A stretch of 64,000 nucleotides of DNA from Agrypnia vestita. Taxonomy: Eukaryota > Arthropoda > Insecta > Trichoptera > Phryganeidae. Shown one piece after another: positions 28,301-35,360 of this stretch. The position numbers and the translations under genes were made by a program. The notes beneath the pieces are model-generated. The model did not search any database, had not been told where the DNA came from, and worked only from the letters and a program-made list of their open reading frames with translations. The stretch covers positions 186,001-250,000 of the forward strand of contig JADDOH010002285.1 in NCBI GenBank assembly GCA_016648135.1, read 5' to 3'. Positions within the stretch are counted from its first letter, which is position 1. Every line of letters begins with the position of its first letter.

Positions 28301-31300
28301 CAAAAATCCACTCACTTGACATTTAGTCCCAGATCCTTGAGAAAGCTAAGAAACTAAGGTTTCTTACCTTTCTGTATTATCATAAAAATGCTAAGGCAAT
28401 TTTATTGCTGTATTAAAGTAATTAGAAATCTGGTCTACAGGTTTTTGTAGTTAAATAAGAGTTTGCGCAAAAGGTACAAATACCCATCCCGCAGTTAGAG
28501 CCTAGTCGAGTGAATGGATATTAATATCCTTCCCGCACAAGATGTGTTAATATTCCAGTAAATTCAGACTTGCCATCTTAAAACCACAGTAAATTCAAAA
28601 TTTAATTAGTAGAATTACAGTAATATGAACTCGTTATTTACTCTCACATTCATTTACACAGATCCAGTACATTAAGCATTTTTGTCGGTGTGAAAAACTA
28701 TTTGTGAAGTCCGTCAACTGAATACAATAATTACTTTTCCCCCAGACGTCTTCGGTGAACCAGAGTTCGGTGATTGTGAAGACGACCACCCTGACCACCC
28801 TCAACAGTTCTGGGGGCACCACGGAGGCGGGCACCACCACCACCTCCCACCACGCGTCCTCCAACACCACAGACAACAGTCAGTATTGCCCCGTCACTGC
28901 TTGCGCAGACATACAGTCAAATAAATATTGATCCATTCAAAGCGTTTGTGGTAAAAGATGAATGAAAATGTTTGTGGAATGTTTGTCCTTGTAATTTATA
29001 TAGTTTTCACAGAGGTACCGCTAGATACAAGTACTTTTTTTTTAATTTTCACAAAACTATACTTTGTACTACACATCATGCATTCAGTCATCTTGTCACT
29101 ATTATAGTTTTGAGAAAGCAATCCCTCTCATCGTCAGGTGAAATTAAATAGCTGATCTAAACACAGGTGCTCCTCTATTAACAAACAAGTTACATTCCGA
29201 ACAGCCGTTCAAATCATGATTTGATGAAATTTTAAAGACAAAAATGATTATTGTATGTTATCCTTAATAGATATATGCTACCACTGAATTTTTTGTAGAT
29301 CATTTAATTTTACACAATTCTTTCTTATACAATACAAATCTATTAAGTGGTTCTCGAGATTAGCGCGGTCATACAGATTGACATACGCTCGCTGGGGACT
29401 TTCTTTTGTTGTACTATGTATTGATTTTAGTTATCGCCACCTTTGTTTCCATTGAGATGGCTTGTCATTTCCACTATACTAGAACTGCCATTATCTTCAC
29501 TAGTCTTATGCCTTTCACCAGTAATGATATTTTAAGCAATGAAGATGAACACTTTGTTATTATGCAAGCCCATCCTACCGCAAGCACAAACAACTGGGAT
29601 GCTGCCGCTACAGTGCTGCGCGGCATTTGTGGCGGCCAGATTCCGTACCAGGCGGAACTGTCACTCAGAACAACATTTGAATTTTTTAACAGAAATATTT
29701 ACAGTTGTGTTTGTTTATATCTCCAGAAGTTTGTTAGTAGAGGAGCCAGACGTGGATAAGTGTGTTTTTTTTTCTTTAATGGAAAAATGCGAATGGTCTG
29801 ATACTACGTGTTCTAGATACTATTTTATAGAATGGAAGCGTGGATGCTTGCCGAAGAATTGATAAGACGACTTGAGGCATTCGAGATGTGGATCTACAGA
29901 ATAATACGCAAAATAAGCTGGCTGGACAGAGTCATGAATGAAGATGTTATTAAAATGTTTTGGTAAGTGCAGAGAAGTACGAGATCTTGCATCTCATAAT
30001 GCAGTGAAAGATTTCTGGAAATCGGGGCCCTGGAAGAAGGGGAACATGATGGCTTAAAAACCTGAGACAGTGGTTTGGCTAGTAGAGTTGTCACGGGCCG
30101 CAGTAAATAAATTAATAATAGCCAATGAACGGATAGGGTACAAGAAGAATTGGAAATATATTAGGCAAATGTGGTATTATTCATTAGTGTATTTTAATTA
30201 TTTTTTTCGTATGTCCATGGATTTTAAGTTGTTCATTATTAGTCCTTTTAGGAGTTTTAATTGTAGTACAAAGTATAGATTAGTGAAAGCTATCATTATG
30301 CACAGTAACTGAATTATCAATAAGTAATAAGATCTAGGTATTTTTGCCTGGAAAATGTGGTCTTTTTGAAATATCTACGAGTGGATGTTGTGGTTTAAGG
30401 GTTCATGTTATGTTGCCCATCCCTCGCCCAATTTGTGTGCTTACTGTTTTTATAAAATCGAATCCAGATTCACTATTCACATAGTATTAAAGAATACAAG
30501 ATTTTAAAATTATTCTATTTTTAAATATGTAATAGCAGTGGACTGAGACACTGCCAACTCGTGCCAATGTATTAGGAGTGTTGTGTTCTTGTTAGTGCAT
30601 GTGTTGCGTGGTACCTACCCCATAGATTACAATCAACATCATCTCTCCCTTTTAAATGAGTGTTGTATTAGTGTTCCTGATTTCAAAACATATTATTTTC
30701 AAACCCAAGAGTAGGGTGTTATTGTTACAGGATGGGTCAAAAGTCACAAAGGGGTTATAATGTTTAATAACTTTTATTTTACTCTCAAAAGATTATGTCT
30801 TTTAATCGGTGTCCATTTTCTGCCTCACACAAAGGTGATTTTTGCATGAGGCTGTTAGGGTAAACTTTTCCTCGAGATAGCCCCGCTGAATGTGATCAGG
30901 ATTTCAGGATATGCCGGAGCGACGTCTGGGTACCCGTTAATGTGGTCGGGTCTTCTTTGACCCTTTCGCACTCCGCTGTGGCTTCGTTCCTAACGGAGCG
31001 AGGTCTGCCAATACATGGAAGGTCGCCAACTGAATCCTGGGTCTCAAAAAGACTAATTAAACACCTAATTATTGATTCACTTGGAGAATTTTGCACATTG
31101 ACATGGCGACAATGTACACGTTAAGTTAAAATTACGGATTGCTGATTTTGATAATAAAATTACCGTTCGCTGTTTACTCAAGCACCTTTCCACACCAAGG
31201 CCTTTATAAAAATCTGTAAGAAATTAAAAAAATACATATTAAATATTGTAACCGCGTCGTGACTTTTGGTCCACCCTATATTAACATAATACCGTTTGAT

Positions 31301-34144
31301 GTAGAAAATGAGCATTTGTGGTATCCATAGTTTCATCTAAACGTCATTTGTAGGAACAGATAAACATTTTGCCTTTAAGCAGCTGCCTACCGACAGTTGG
31401 CATTCAATCTCGGAAGCCAGCCATGATTTTTCTCTCGTGGTATTCTCTTAAGCCTTAATAAAAATGTACTGTACACGGAATACCCCTTCTGTAGAGCTAT
31501 TCCAGACCGCAGTAAATAAAGTGAAGACAGCCGACATCCGTTGAACGGACAGGGCACAAGAAGAAGAATAAAAATGTAATATCAATGTTGTTGCCATTTG
31601 CTAGAAGCCAATGAGTTTCTCGGCACTAATGACGAAATGTCTCGGAATTGAGTTGGTGAAAATGCGTCAACCTATTGTGCACATCCCATCGAGAGTGAAT
31701 AATCGTGAAAACATTTTGCAGAGTGTGTGTCTCCTACCACAAGCTACGGGAATCAATTCATCACTCTGCGCATTTCCAAAATCTCATTCCACTGTTAACA
31801 ACTACCAGGAGACTCCAAACGGTATCCACTCTAGAGAACACAGACAGTAGCTCGGCGATGTGGCGACCCGACCGAGAGCTCGACTGTAGCTAGCGTTAGA
31901 GAGTATAGTGTTGTAAAATACACAACTCAAACTTGATCGTAACTAGTGTTAGGGAGTATAATGTTGTAAAATACACTTGTCTCGCATCTGTTTGCTTTTC
32001 TGTGTTGTTGATGGCAGCTTTTTCTCTATTGTAGTTTTAGAGCACAGCAGAGAGGAGGGCCAGATCACTCGGATCGAGGTATTATTTTGTTATTATTATC
32101 ATTATTGTTGCATGCGCCGCAAACCCATTTTAACAGTAGAAGTATTGTATTTATTTGTTTCTTATCCTCGCTAATGATGCGGGCATCACTCGGGTGCGTA
32201 TGCAGCTGCGGTATTAGCGCAGTTGGATAGGCTACCGGTAATGTGTCTGTAATTAATATAAAAAACCTGATGAAGATAATAACTATCCCGCTAACATAAA
32301 AATAATACATATTGGTACAATATTTATTTTTTTGCCAATCGTATGTATTTATTCATACTCTGTATTTAAATTATGTTACTTGTATATTTTTAACAAAATG
32401 TCCTGGCATAGTTTTTGACGTACTTTAATCAGGAAGCATCCAAAGAAACATTCTAGGTTAAAGTAATTTTAACAGTATTAGTGATTCGGTAACTAACTAT
32501 GTACTAACTAACAAAATGTTAATTTCACAGTAGATTATAAACTCAGTAAATCGTAATTTGAAATAAAATTGGCAAAATTGAAAAAAATATTTAAATTTTT
32601 TTCACAATTGAGAACATTTACATATTATGTCAGTCAATATTGGGTACTTTAGTAACAGAAATGTCGCGATCTTGTATTAGCTTAATAAATATTGCGTTTC
32701 CGAAATGATTTCTTGAAATATGCAAAAAGACGGACGTTTTTCACAAAATTAATGGCTTATTCCGCGAGTTTTACGATTTTTGGCTAATTTTGCAATTGCG
32801 TCGTGATTATTTTTTTGTACCATTAATTTTGAATTAACGGAGTTCCGCATAAGGTTTTTTTTGGGTTCCTTGAATTATGAATTAACGAGGTTCCACTGTA
32901 TACATATTTTAGTGATCCCACTGGAAAATACCGTAATCAACAAGTAAATTTTATTTTAGCATGTTTTAAAATGTATTGAACGCTTTTTATGTCTCCTTTA
33001 ATTTCCATACCGCACGTCTACCTCCACCCACCAACGCCATTTTTGTTTGTGAGACATTTCAACGCATGAAGAAATAATCAATTGGGAATAAAATAAACAG
33101 CCTAACAAAATTCAATTGTCACTCATAATCACTCACATTTGAAATTTAACTAAACTCCGATAATATTTTTGCTTGGTAATAGGCATCTGTGTTCTATGCA
33201 ATACTCACACACTAACAGCTTACTAATGGATTTATTTATTTGTTTATCTTTTGTACATGTATTTATTCACAGATATTATTAAAACAACCAACTCGAGTCC
33301 CCTTAAAATGTCATAATCTTTGAAAAATATGTGAACAAAGTGGGACCGTACAATGTTTCAGAATTTTTTGCAATGCTCATGGAACTCGATTTCACCGGTG
33401 GAACCCTGAACATTGGTTAAAGAGATCAGACTCGTACGCTAATGATTAACTAACCAGGCTCAATTGAGGTGTATAAAAGCGAATGTTATTAGGTTTTCAC
33501 AGCCTTTTGAATACCATTACAGAATTAATTATCAGACACAACACTTCAGTTCTGATGGTGGTCCCTGCAATGGGATCTGAAATGTCAATGAGAAAGGTTG
33601 TAGAAACATGGTAGAATATCTCAGAAAACTCGAACCAGAAGATTACTGCTTTTGCTTTTTATATAATTGGATGTTGCTGTCAACTCTCACTTTAGTATGA
33701 AGCAGCCATTGACACATGCTTGGGAGTTGATTGGTTGAAGTGATAAAGCAATATTTTCTATAAAATTTCAAATTCAGTACATTTTAAAATTATAATAGTC
33801 TTCCGTGACTGCATTTAAAACATTTTTTAATTTTTTTTGGATATAGCCTTTGCTTTTATATCCCTCAAATGGTGTCAAACATTTTGAAATAAAAAAATAT
33901 ACTTAGTATACTAGCATTGTTCACTCTTAACAGACAACATTTTATGCCAATACCTTTCTGCTCTCTCATTGCCGTGTATTTGTATCCCCAGACTAGCACA
34001 GTGACAGTACCCGCGGGCACCGACCCCAAGACCATCTTAGAGATGTTTGAGAGGAACCGGAGCCCACTGACCCACCCCGCGCCCCTCGCCGACACTGACA
34101 CCGAGACAGAGACGGAAACCGTAACGGTCTCGCAGTCACACTAG
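7125..34144 (+). CDS. l(2)gl: lethal(2) giant larvae (Lgl/LLGL) polarity scaffold, whole visible locus, start exon missing
   Basis: The locus is read as 21 coding exons. Joined without the optional exon 28746-28878 they give about 1076 residues; the fly protein has 1161. Order and wording follow insect Lgl throughout: an N-terminal [12 protein letters not shown] block, WD40 blades of two beta-propellers, the LLGL domain, a basic hinge with three phospho-acceptor serines, and the [14 protein letters not shown] block near the C-terminus. Lgl works at the basolateral cortex with Scribble and Dlg, is phosphorylated and released by aPKC, and binds non-muscle myosin II (family knowledge). Exons 1 to 19 keep frame with GT/AG sites. 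No exon encoding the conserved start of about 30 residues was found in 1-7124, so the CDS is 5' partial here. Confidence 0.95.
7361..7770. mobile_element. Foldback-type MITE with TA flanks
   Basis: Arms of about 80 bases (7361-7440 and 7690-7770) are inverted copies with small gaps, sharing GGCAAAAACTTTAC and GTTCAGGCAACCATGA-type blocks. TA flanks both sides (7359-7360, 7771-7772). The middle is palindromic too (aagtttgcatttttt against its inverse). Relatives at about 18238-18535 and 39955-40115. Confidence 0.75.
8661..8981. repeat. 161-bp direct tandem duplication
   Basis: Two adjacent copies (8661-8821, 8822-8981) starting tgcaaacacattagtcacat differ at only a few bases (cc/tc, aaaag/gaaag, cac/caa). 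Intronic and recent. Confidence 0.92.
9129..9375 (+). CDS. l(2)gl: l(2)gl coding exon 2
   Basis: Acceptor gttccag and donor AA|GTGAGT; the frame continues from exon 1 (phase 1 in, phase 2 out). It encodes WD40 blade material: [14 protein letters not shown], then [12 protein letters not shown], ending IIYQDVVMQ. The last segment matches the fly segment before the KLNPGA block. Strongly GC-rich against flanking AT-rich introns. Confidence 0.94.
9376..10370 (+). other. l(2)gl intron 2-3
   Basis: AT-rich intron; no repeat, RNA gene or exon recognised. Confidence 0.6.
10371..10558 (+). CDS. l(2)gl: l(2)gl coding exon 3
   Basis: Acceptor cattccag, donor AACG|GTAACA (phase 2 in, phase 1 out). It encodes [13 protein letters not shown] followed by [14 protein letters not shown], a canonical WD blade ending in a WD dipeptide. 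The in-frame ATG at 10225 lies in intron sequence and is not a start. Confidence 0.93.
10714..10887 (+). CDS. l(2)gl: l(2)gl coding exon 4, start of LLGL domain
   Basis: A poly-T tract and ttttag precede the exon; the donor is G|GTAAGC. It encodes [11 protein letters not shown] and [12 protein letters not shown], the segment that opens the family-specific LLGL domain after the first propeller blades. Phase 1 in and out. Confidence 0.94.
10888..11361 (+). other. l(2)gl intron 4-5
   Basis: AT-rich intron with a short A-run near 11025; nothing else seen. Confidence 0.6.
11362..11450 (+). CDS. l(2)gl: l(2)gl coding exon 5
   Basis: Short 89-base exon (acceptor atatttcag, donor CGG|GTGAGT) encoding [16 protein letters not shown] and VCFDFTSR, one of the most conserved Lgl blocks. 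Phase 1 in, phase 0 out. Confidence 0.94.
11554..11842 (+). CDS. l(2)gl: l(2)gl coding exon 6
   Basis: Starts after cgctag with VIDFVTTTP, has a Glu/Asp-rich linker (about residues 10-22 of the exon), then [16 protein letters not shown] and [14 protein letters not shown], the second half of the LLGL domain. Ends LQAG at donor G|GTTAGT. The acidic linker is expanded relative to the fly protein as I recall it. Confidence 0.94.
11843..12433 (+). other. l(2)gl intron 6-7
   Basis: No feature recognised beyond short TA-rich tracts. Confidence 0.6.
12434..12641 (+). CDS. l(2)gl: l(2)gl coding exon 7
   Basis: Acceptor ttatacag, donor AG|GTACAC. It encodes SAWPVTGG and the WD blade [16 protein letters not shown], closing near the first propeller. 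It is followed by the largest intron between firm exons (5.2 kb). Confidence 0.94.
12839..13317. mobile_element. MITE, 'AAGCAAAGGCAGCAATGTC' family
   Basis: Left end ggtacaaaagcaaaggcagc continues into aatgtc; the right end is its near-perfect inverse (gacattgctgtctttgctt, then tatacc). No ORF of its own. Related copies at about 26415-27524 and 33640-33870 share the termini and an internal 'attcagtacat' segment. Confidence 0.75.
14055..14586. mobile_element. Long foldback (hairpin) element
   Basis: Arms of about 240 bases, 14055-14300 against 14340-14586, are inverted copies. Inverted pairs include ctcaacatacaaacacc, ggctagtatggatagga and gactagaagacat. The loop is about 50 bases. The arms are GC-richer than the intron and differ at scattered sites. 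Transcribed, this would form a strong hairpin in the lgl pre-mRNA. Confidence 0.85.
15567..16044. mobile_element. pogo/Tigger-like MITE, TA TSD
   Basis: Ends CAGTAAAAACTCGTTAATTT and, inverted, CAGTAAATTGTTAATTTGAA; flanked by TA. Internal repeats of 'gaattatcg' type. Same family as 20557-20745, 25502-25970, about 32480-32898 and 56815-56878. Confidence 0.75.
17851..18097 (+). CDS. l(2)gl: l(2)gl coding exon 8
   Basis: Acceptor aatttccag, donor AAG|GTAATG. An acidic run (ADEEEEEEW) leads into [20 protein letters not shown], a hallmark Lgl sequence, then a second-propeller blade ([15 protein letters not shown]). Phase 2 in, 0 out. Confidence 0.95.
18098..18762 (+). other. l(2)gl intron 8-9
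   Basis: Bases about 18238-18535 resemble one side of the 7361-7770 element (gttacggagatg, then gaagtttttgctactagcta, then 'gatacaccctgtata'). Diverged copy; otherwise nothing. Confidence 0.55.
18763..18867 (+). CDS. l(2)gl: l(2)gl coding exon 9
   Basis: A 35-codon exon (phase 0/0) encoding [20 protein letters not shown], matching the fly VSDRDGFVWKGHDQL block. Acceptor tatttcag, donor CAG|GTCAGC. Confidence 0.93.
18868..20161 (+). other. l(2)gl intron 9-10
   Basis: AT-rich. Bases 19640-19702 repeat a segment at 4600-4665 ('tctctatttttgagt', then 'gtaacaatcacca'). No exon recognised; the ORF at 19702-19953 on the minus strand has no family resemblance. Confidence 0.55.
20162..20321 (+). CDS. 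l(2)gl: l(2)gl coding exon 10
   Basis: Encodes [20 protein letters not shown] and [14 protein letters not shown], then HRCTLNPN, ending phase 1 at G|GTATTT. These are second-propeller blades directly before the aPKC hinge. Confidence 0.95.
20322..20789 (+). other. l(2)gl intron 10-11 with truncated pogo-like MITE
   Basis: Bases 20557-20745 are one half of the CAGTAAAACTCCGTTAATTCGA element family (TA at 20555-20556), reverse-oriented relative to 15567-16044. The far half is missing. Confidence 0.65.
20790..20923 (+). CDS. l(2)gl: l(2)gl coding exon 11: aPKC-phosphorylated basic hinge
   Basis: After [12 protein letters not shown] comes a basic stretch with three serines at four-residue spacing (KSF, KSL, ESF) among Arg/Lys, then RKGRSQRR. 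In fly Lgl the matching serines (S656, S660, S664) are the aPKC targets, and the same polybasic segment binds membrane phosphoinositides (family knowledge). All three serines and the flanking basic residues are kept, so the membrane-release switch should work. Phase 1 in, 0 out. Confidence 0.96.
21374..21527 (+). CDS. l(2)gl: l(2)gl coding exon 12
   Basis: Acceptor ttgccag. Encodes a short Pro/Lys/Glu-rich linker, then [17 protein letters not shown] and [16 protein letters not shown], matching fly LEARPVERQIEAR and SMVRCLLFA. Donor G|GTTAGT. Confidence 0.94.
22305..22405 (+). CDS. l(2)gl: l(2)gl coding exon 13
   Basis: Encodes [20 protein letters not shown], a propeller strand with the typical G-T-N-N-G-T turn. 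Acceptor ttttccag, donor GCC|GTGAGT. Confidence 0.93.
22902..23006 (+). CDS. l(2)gl: l(2)gl coding exon 14
   Basis: Encodes [20 protein letters not shown] and a short Pro-rich end. The exon begins with GTAAGT directly after its acceptor, so a donor-like hexamer sits at its 5' edge; the protein match requires that these bases are coding. Confidence 0.92.
23007..23677 (+). other. l(2)gl intron 14-15
   Basis: Very AT-rich, no recognisable element; the short ORF at 23465 is chance. Confidence 0.55.
23678..23821 (+). CDS. l(2)gl: l(2)gl coding exon 15
   Basis: Encodes [20 protein letters not shown] and [11 protein letters not shown], nearly identical in pattern to fly Lgl. Phase 0 in and out; donor AGG|GTAAGT. 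Confidence 0.95.
23822..24139 (+). other. l(2)gl intron 15-16
   Basis: Plain intron; nothing seen. Confidence 0.55.
24140..24315 (+). CDS. l(2)gl: l(2)gl coding exon 16
   Basis: Encodes [31 protein letters not shown] and [14 protein letters not shown]. The last segment matches fly [13 protein letters not shown]. It ends with AA, and the Asn codon is completed by exon 17 (phase 2). Confidence 0.95.
24316..25223 (+). other. l(2)gl intron 16-17
   Basis: Contains the MITE at 24430-24893; the remainder is AT-rich. Confidence 0.65.
24430..24893. mobile_element. Tigger/pogo-like MITE, TA TSD
   Basis: Left end CAGTCGAACTAGGTTATAAC and right end, inverted, CAGTCAAACTCGGTTATAAC, flanked by TA (24428-24429, 24894-24895). 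Repeated 'ctataatgag/ctataagaag' motifs internally. This TIR style is typical of pogo/Tigger-type elements; distinct from the CAGTAAAA family. Confidence 0.85.
25224..25317 (+). CDS. l(2)gl: l(2)gl coding exon 17
   Basis: Encodes [20 protein letters not shown] and [11 protein letters not shown], the last propeller blade. Acceptor tattccag, donor AAG|GTCTGT. Confidence 0.94.
25318..26247 (+). other. l(2)gl intron 17-18
   Basis: Contains the pogo-like copy at 25502-25970, followed by a short palindrome (attcgaaattcaaggg, then ccattggccctg). Rest AT-rich. Confidence 0.6.
25502..25970. mobile_element. pogo-like MITE, right end eroded
   Basis: CAGTAAAACCCCGCTAATTTGA after TA at 25500-25501. The right side 'gaattaatgaggttctac' matches the family but lacks the final CTGTA. 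Confidence 0.7.
26248..26355 (+). CDS. l(2)gl: l(2)gl coding exon 18
   Basis: A 36-codon phase 0/0 exon encoding [16 protein letters not shown] and a Pro/Thr-rich stretch ending LLNGDHK. Little identity to fly, but in LLGL proteins a comparable divergent segment follows the last propeller strand. Frame, splice sites and GC-richness support it. Confidence 0.85.
26415..27524. mobile_element. MITE ('GTAAAAGCAAAGCCAGCAATAT' family), interrupted
   Basis: Left terminus ctgtaaaagcaaagccagca; the right terminus gatattgttgcctttgattt, then tacac, is its inverse. An internal copy of the terminal motif occurs near 26575. Interrupted at 26806-27420 by a TTAA-flanked element. Confidence 0.65.
26806..27420. 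mobile_element. piggyBac-like MITE, TTAA TSD, nested
   Basis: Starts CACTTTGACCGCCAA and ends with the inverted counterpart (TTGGCTGTGAAAGTG), flanked by TTAA at 26802-26805 and 27421-27424. The related MITE at 33640-33870 carries the uninterrupted version of the junction (atattttctataaaatttca, then aattcagtac), which confirms the insertion point. Confidence 0.85.
27542..27718 (+). CDS. l(2)gl: l(2)gl coding exon 19
   Basis: Encodes [18 protein letters not shown], the conserved C-terminal Lgl block, followed by [15 protein letters not shown]. Phase 0/0, donor CAG|GTACAA. The phase-0 end lets it join directly to 33992. Confidence 0.94.
27719..28745 (+). other. l(2)gl intron 19-20
   Basis: No element recognised with confidence. 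Bases 28550-28640 have CAGTAAATTC-like motifs faintly resembling the pogo-like family. Confidence 0.5.
28746..28878 (+). CDS. l(2)gl: l(2)gl candidate alternative exon 20 (Ser/Thr-rich)
   Basis: After cttttcccccag the frame reads [20 protein letters not shown] and a Thr/Ser/His-rich tail, resembling fly SSVVIKSVITN near the C-terminus. It is GC-rich and open. The best donor (ACA|GTCAGT) leaves phase 1, while the main acceptor of the last exon at 33992 is phase 0. It therefore either uses an acceptor ten bases further in (34002), or a small exon I did not find, or is skipped. Confidence 0.7.
29845..30155 (+). pseudogene. LINE reverse-transcriptase C-terminal relic (RTE-like)
   Basis: Reads [20 protein letters not shown] then [11 protein letters not shown], and after frameshifts and a stop the tail [12 protein letters not shown]. 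The order matches the family EMWxYRRxLRISWxDRVTNExVLxRM and FRAAVNKVxIAxMIAN. Broken by stops; not functional. Confidence 0.75.
30726..31280 (-). mobile_element. Deleted mariner-like element with 22-bp TIRs
   Basis: Inverted ends match at 18 of 22 positions: left TACAGGATGGGTCAAAAGTC, then AC (30726-30747); right, inverted, TATAGGGTGGACCAAAAGTC, then AC (31259-31280). TA at each end. The minus strand 30896-31096 reads [20 protein letters not shown] and [20 protein letters not shown], the helix-turn-helix N-terminal part (DUF4817 type) of mariner/Tc1-like transposases. The catalytic DDE part is absent. Confidence 0.82.
31490..31575 (+). pseudogene. LINE 3'-terminal relic
   Basis: Sequence 'cgcagtaaataaagtgaaga' and 'gaacggacagggcacaagaa' corresponds to the last codons of the same LINE family as 29845-30155 ([14 protein letters not shown]). 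It ends in the GAAGAAGAATAA-like tail typical of these elements. Confidence 0.6.
32480..32898. mobile_element. pogo-like MITE, left end lost
   Basis: Right end gaattaacgaggttccactg followed by TA matches the CAGTAAAA family inverted. Internal 'agtaacagaaatgtcgcgat' and 'cttgaaatatgcaaaaagac' match 25700-25800 closely. Confidence 0.65.
33640..33870. mobile_element. MITE, short copy of the 26415 family
   Basis: Ends actgcttttgctttttatat and gatatagcctttgcttttat; the interior 'ctcactttagtatgaa', 'gttgattggttgaagt' and 'attcagtacat' repeats 26640-26700 and 27425-27445. Holds the empty site of the piggyBac-like insertion. Confidence 0.65.
33992..34144 (+). CDS. l(2)gl: l(2)gl terminal coding exon with stop
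   Basis: After tatccccag the phase-0 frame reads [20 protein letters not shown], then an acidic Thr/Glu repeat and a stop at 34142-34144. A second AG ten bases in (exon from 34002) would serve a phase-1 upstream exon, giving M in place of TSTV. The tail differs from the fly C-terminus, as expected for this divergent end. Confidence 0.85.
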   Translation, partial: TSTVTVPAGTDPKTILEMFERNRSPLTHPAPLADTDTETETETVTVSQSH

Positions 34145-35360
34145 AGACACAAGCCGCAGTGGAACCATGGAACACTTCCTAGAAATCTACTCTGACAACA
34201 TTTTTACAAAAGTCTAATTAGGATCCTGCCCCCCGATTACATCTAAGGACAAAATATTTTTTTCTATCGTAACCTAATCTATTTTATAATATCCGATTAT
34301 ATCTTCGAGGTTGGACTAGTTTCTTTGAAAAAATAAAGTGTTTCTCTTTAAAATATTTTCATAGCAATAATGAGACTATACGTATCGCATTGTAAAGAAA
34401 ATGTCCCGCTCGGAGGGAAGGATCGGAATGATTAGGTCCTCGGAAGATGGCTTCGCAGCGATGTGGATTCCTTTGTATCATATCTAATCCGACAGTGTTA
34501 AAGAATTCAAAGGTTATTTAATGTATAAAATGAAATGAACAGTCTCCAATGTAACGCCTGATATCGGGGTGGCCGAAATGAAGGATTGTTCTCCCTGAGG
34601 CCGGAAGAGTTAGTGTTCGACGTAACTTTGTCGGTAGCTTTTGTACATTTTTACAATATCGCTCTGCCTTATTTCCGTAATATGTTAAGTGTGTTTTTAA
34701 TGAATAATTATTATTTAAGTTAAATTACATCCGAAATTTATCATAGTGTGAACTTGATTATTTAAATGAATATTTTTTTATATAAATATAATGTTTTCTA
34801 CCCACGGCAGCCATCGAGTTCATTTTTAATTTTTGCCTGTGCATTATTTTTATAATACTTTTTTATTTTGAATATTAGTGACAAATAATAGGAGCTGCGG
34901 AGGCGTCAGTAGCCGCGGCCAGCTCCCGTTATTGATATTAAGATAAGTGTGGATTACTGACGAGTGCGAGCTTGATTAATATCATTTTAGATAGTAGACA
35001 AATAATTGTGTTATATAATCAACATATACCTGTATGCCATATTAAGAATCAATTAATATTATAAGTGCATCATATTTATATAGACTTTTAATCAAACAGA
35101 CAATTCTTCCATTTTGTATATTTAAATTTATTTAGAAAACTCGTCCGTCGGCTCTGCATCTGCACAGGGCATACGGGAGTCACCGATTATTTAACTTATT
35201 TACCTGAAAATTCAACTACGGCTTTTTTGTCGCAAAGTTAGATCACTCCACATCGGCGTACAAAACCGCTGCTTTTTCAATGTATTTATGTGAAAACACT
35301 TTTCTTTCTCTTTATGTCAATTATTATATATTTTATTTTAAATAAACGTGTCCAGCATCC
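34145..35360 (+). other. l(2)gl 3' UTR (probable)
   Basis: AT-rich non-coding sequence after the stop. AATAAA signals lie at 34332-34337 and 35341-35346, so a short UTR (about 200 bases) and a long one (about 1.2 kb) are both possible. A GC-rich patch near 34890-34930 may be structured. No ORF of note. Confidence 0.6.

Larger units (their letters stand above)
28879..33991 (+). other. l(2)gl intron before terminal exon
   Basis: 5.1 kb with LINE relics (29845-30155, 31490-31575), a mariner relic (30726-31280), a pogo-like MITE part (about 32480-32898) and a MITE (33640-33870). A segment at 32195-32250 with 'attagcgcagttggatagg' looks like a tRNA-derived SINE A-box region, weakly. A missing small coding exon could hide here. 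Confidence 0.6.

Noticed and set aside
29406..29759. 117-codon ORF in the last lgl intron
   Set aside because: No resemblance to Lgl or to any element protein; composition matches the intron.
32195..32250. tRNA gene
   Set aside because: Only an A-box-like 'agcgcagttgg' is present; no cloverleaf could be drawn. Possibly a SINE head.
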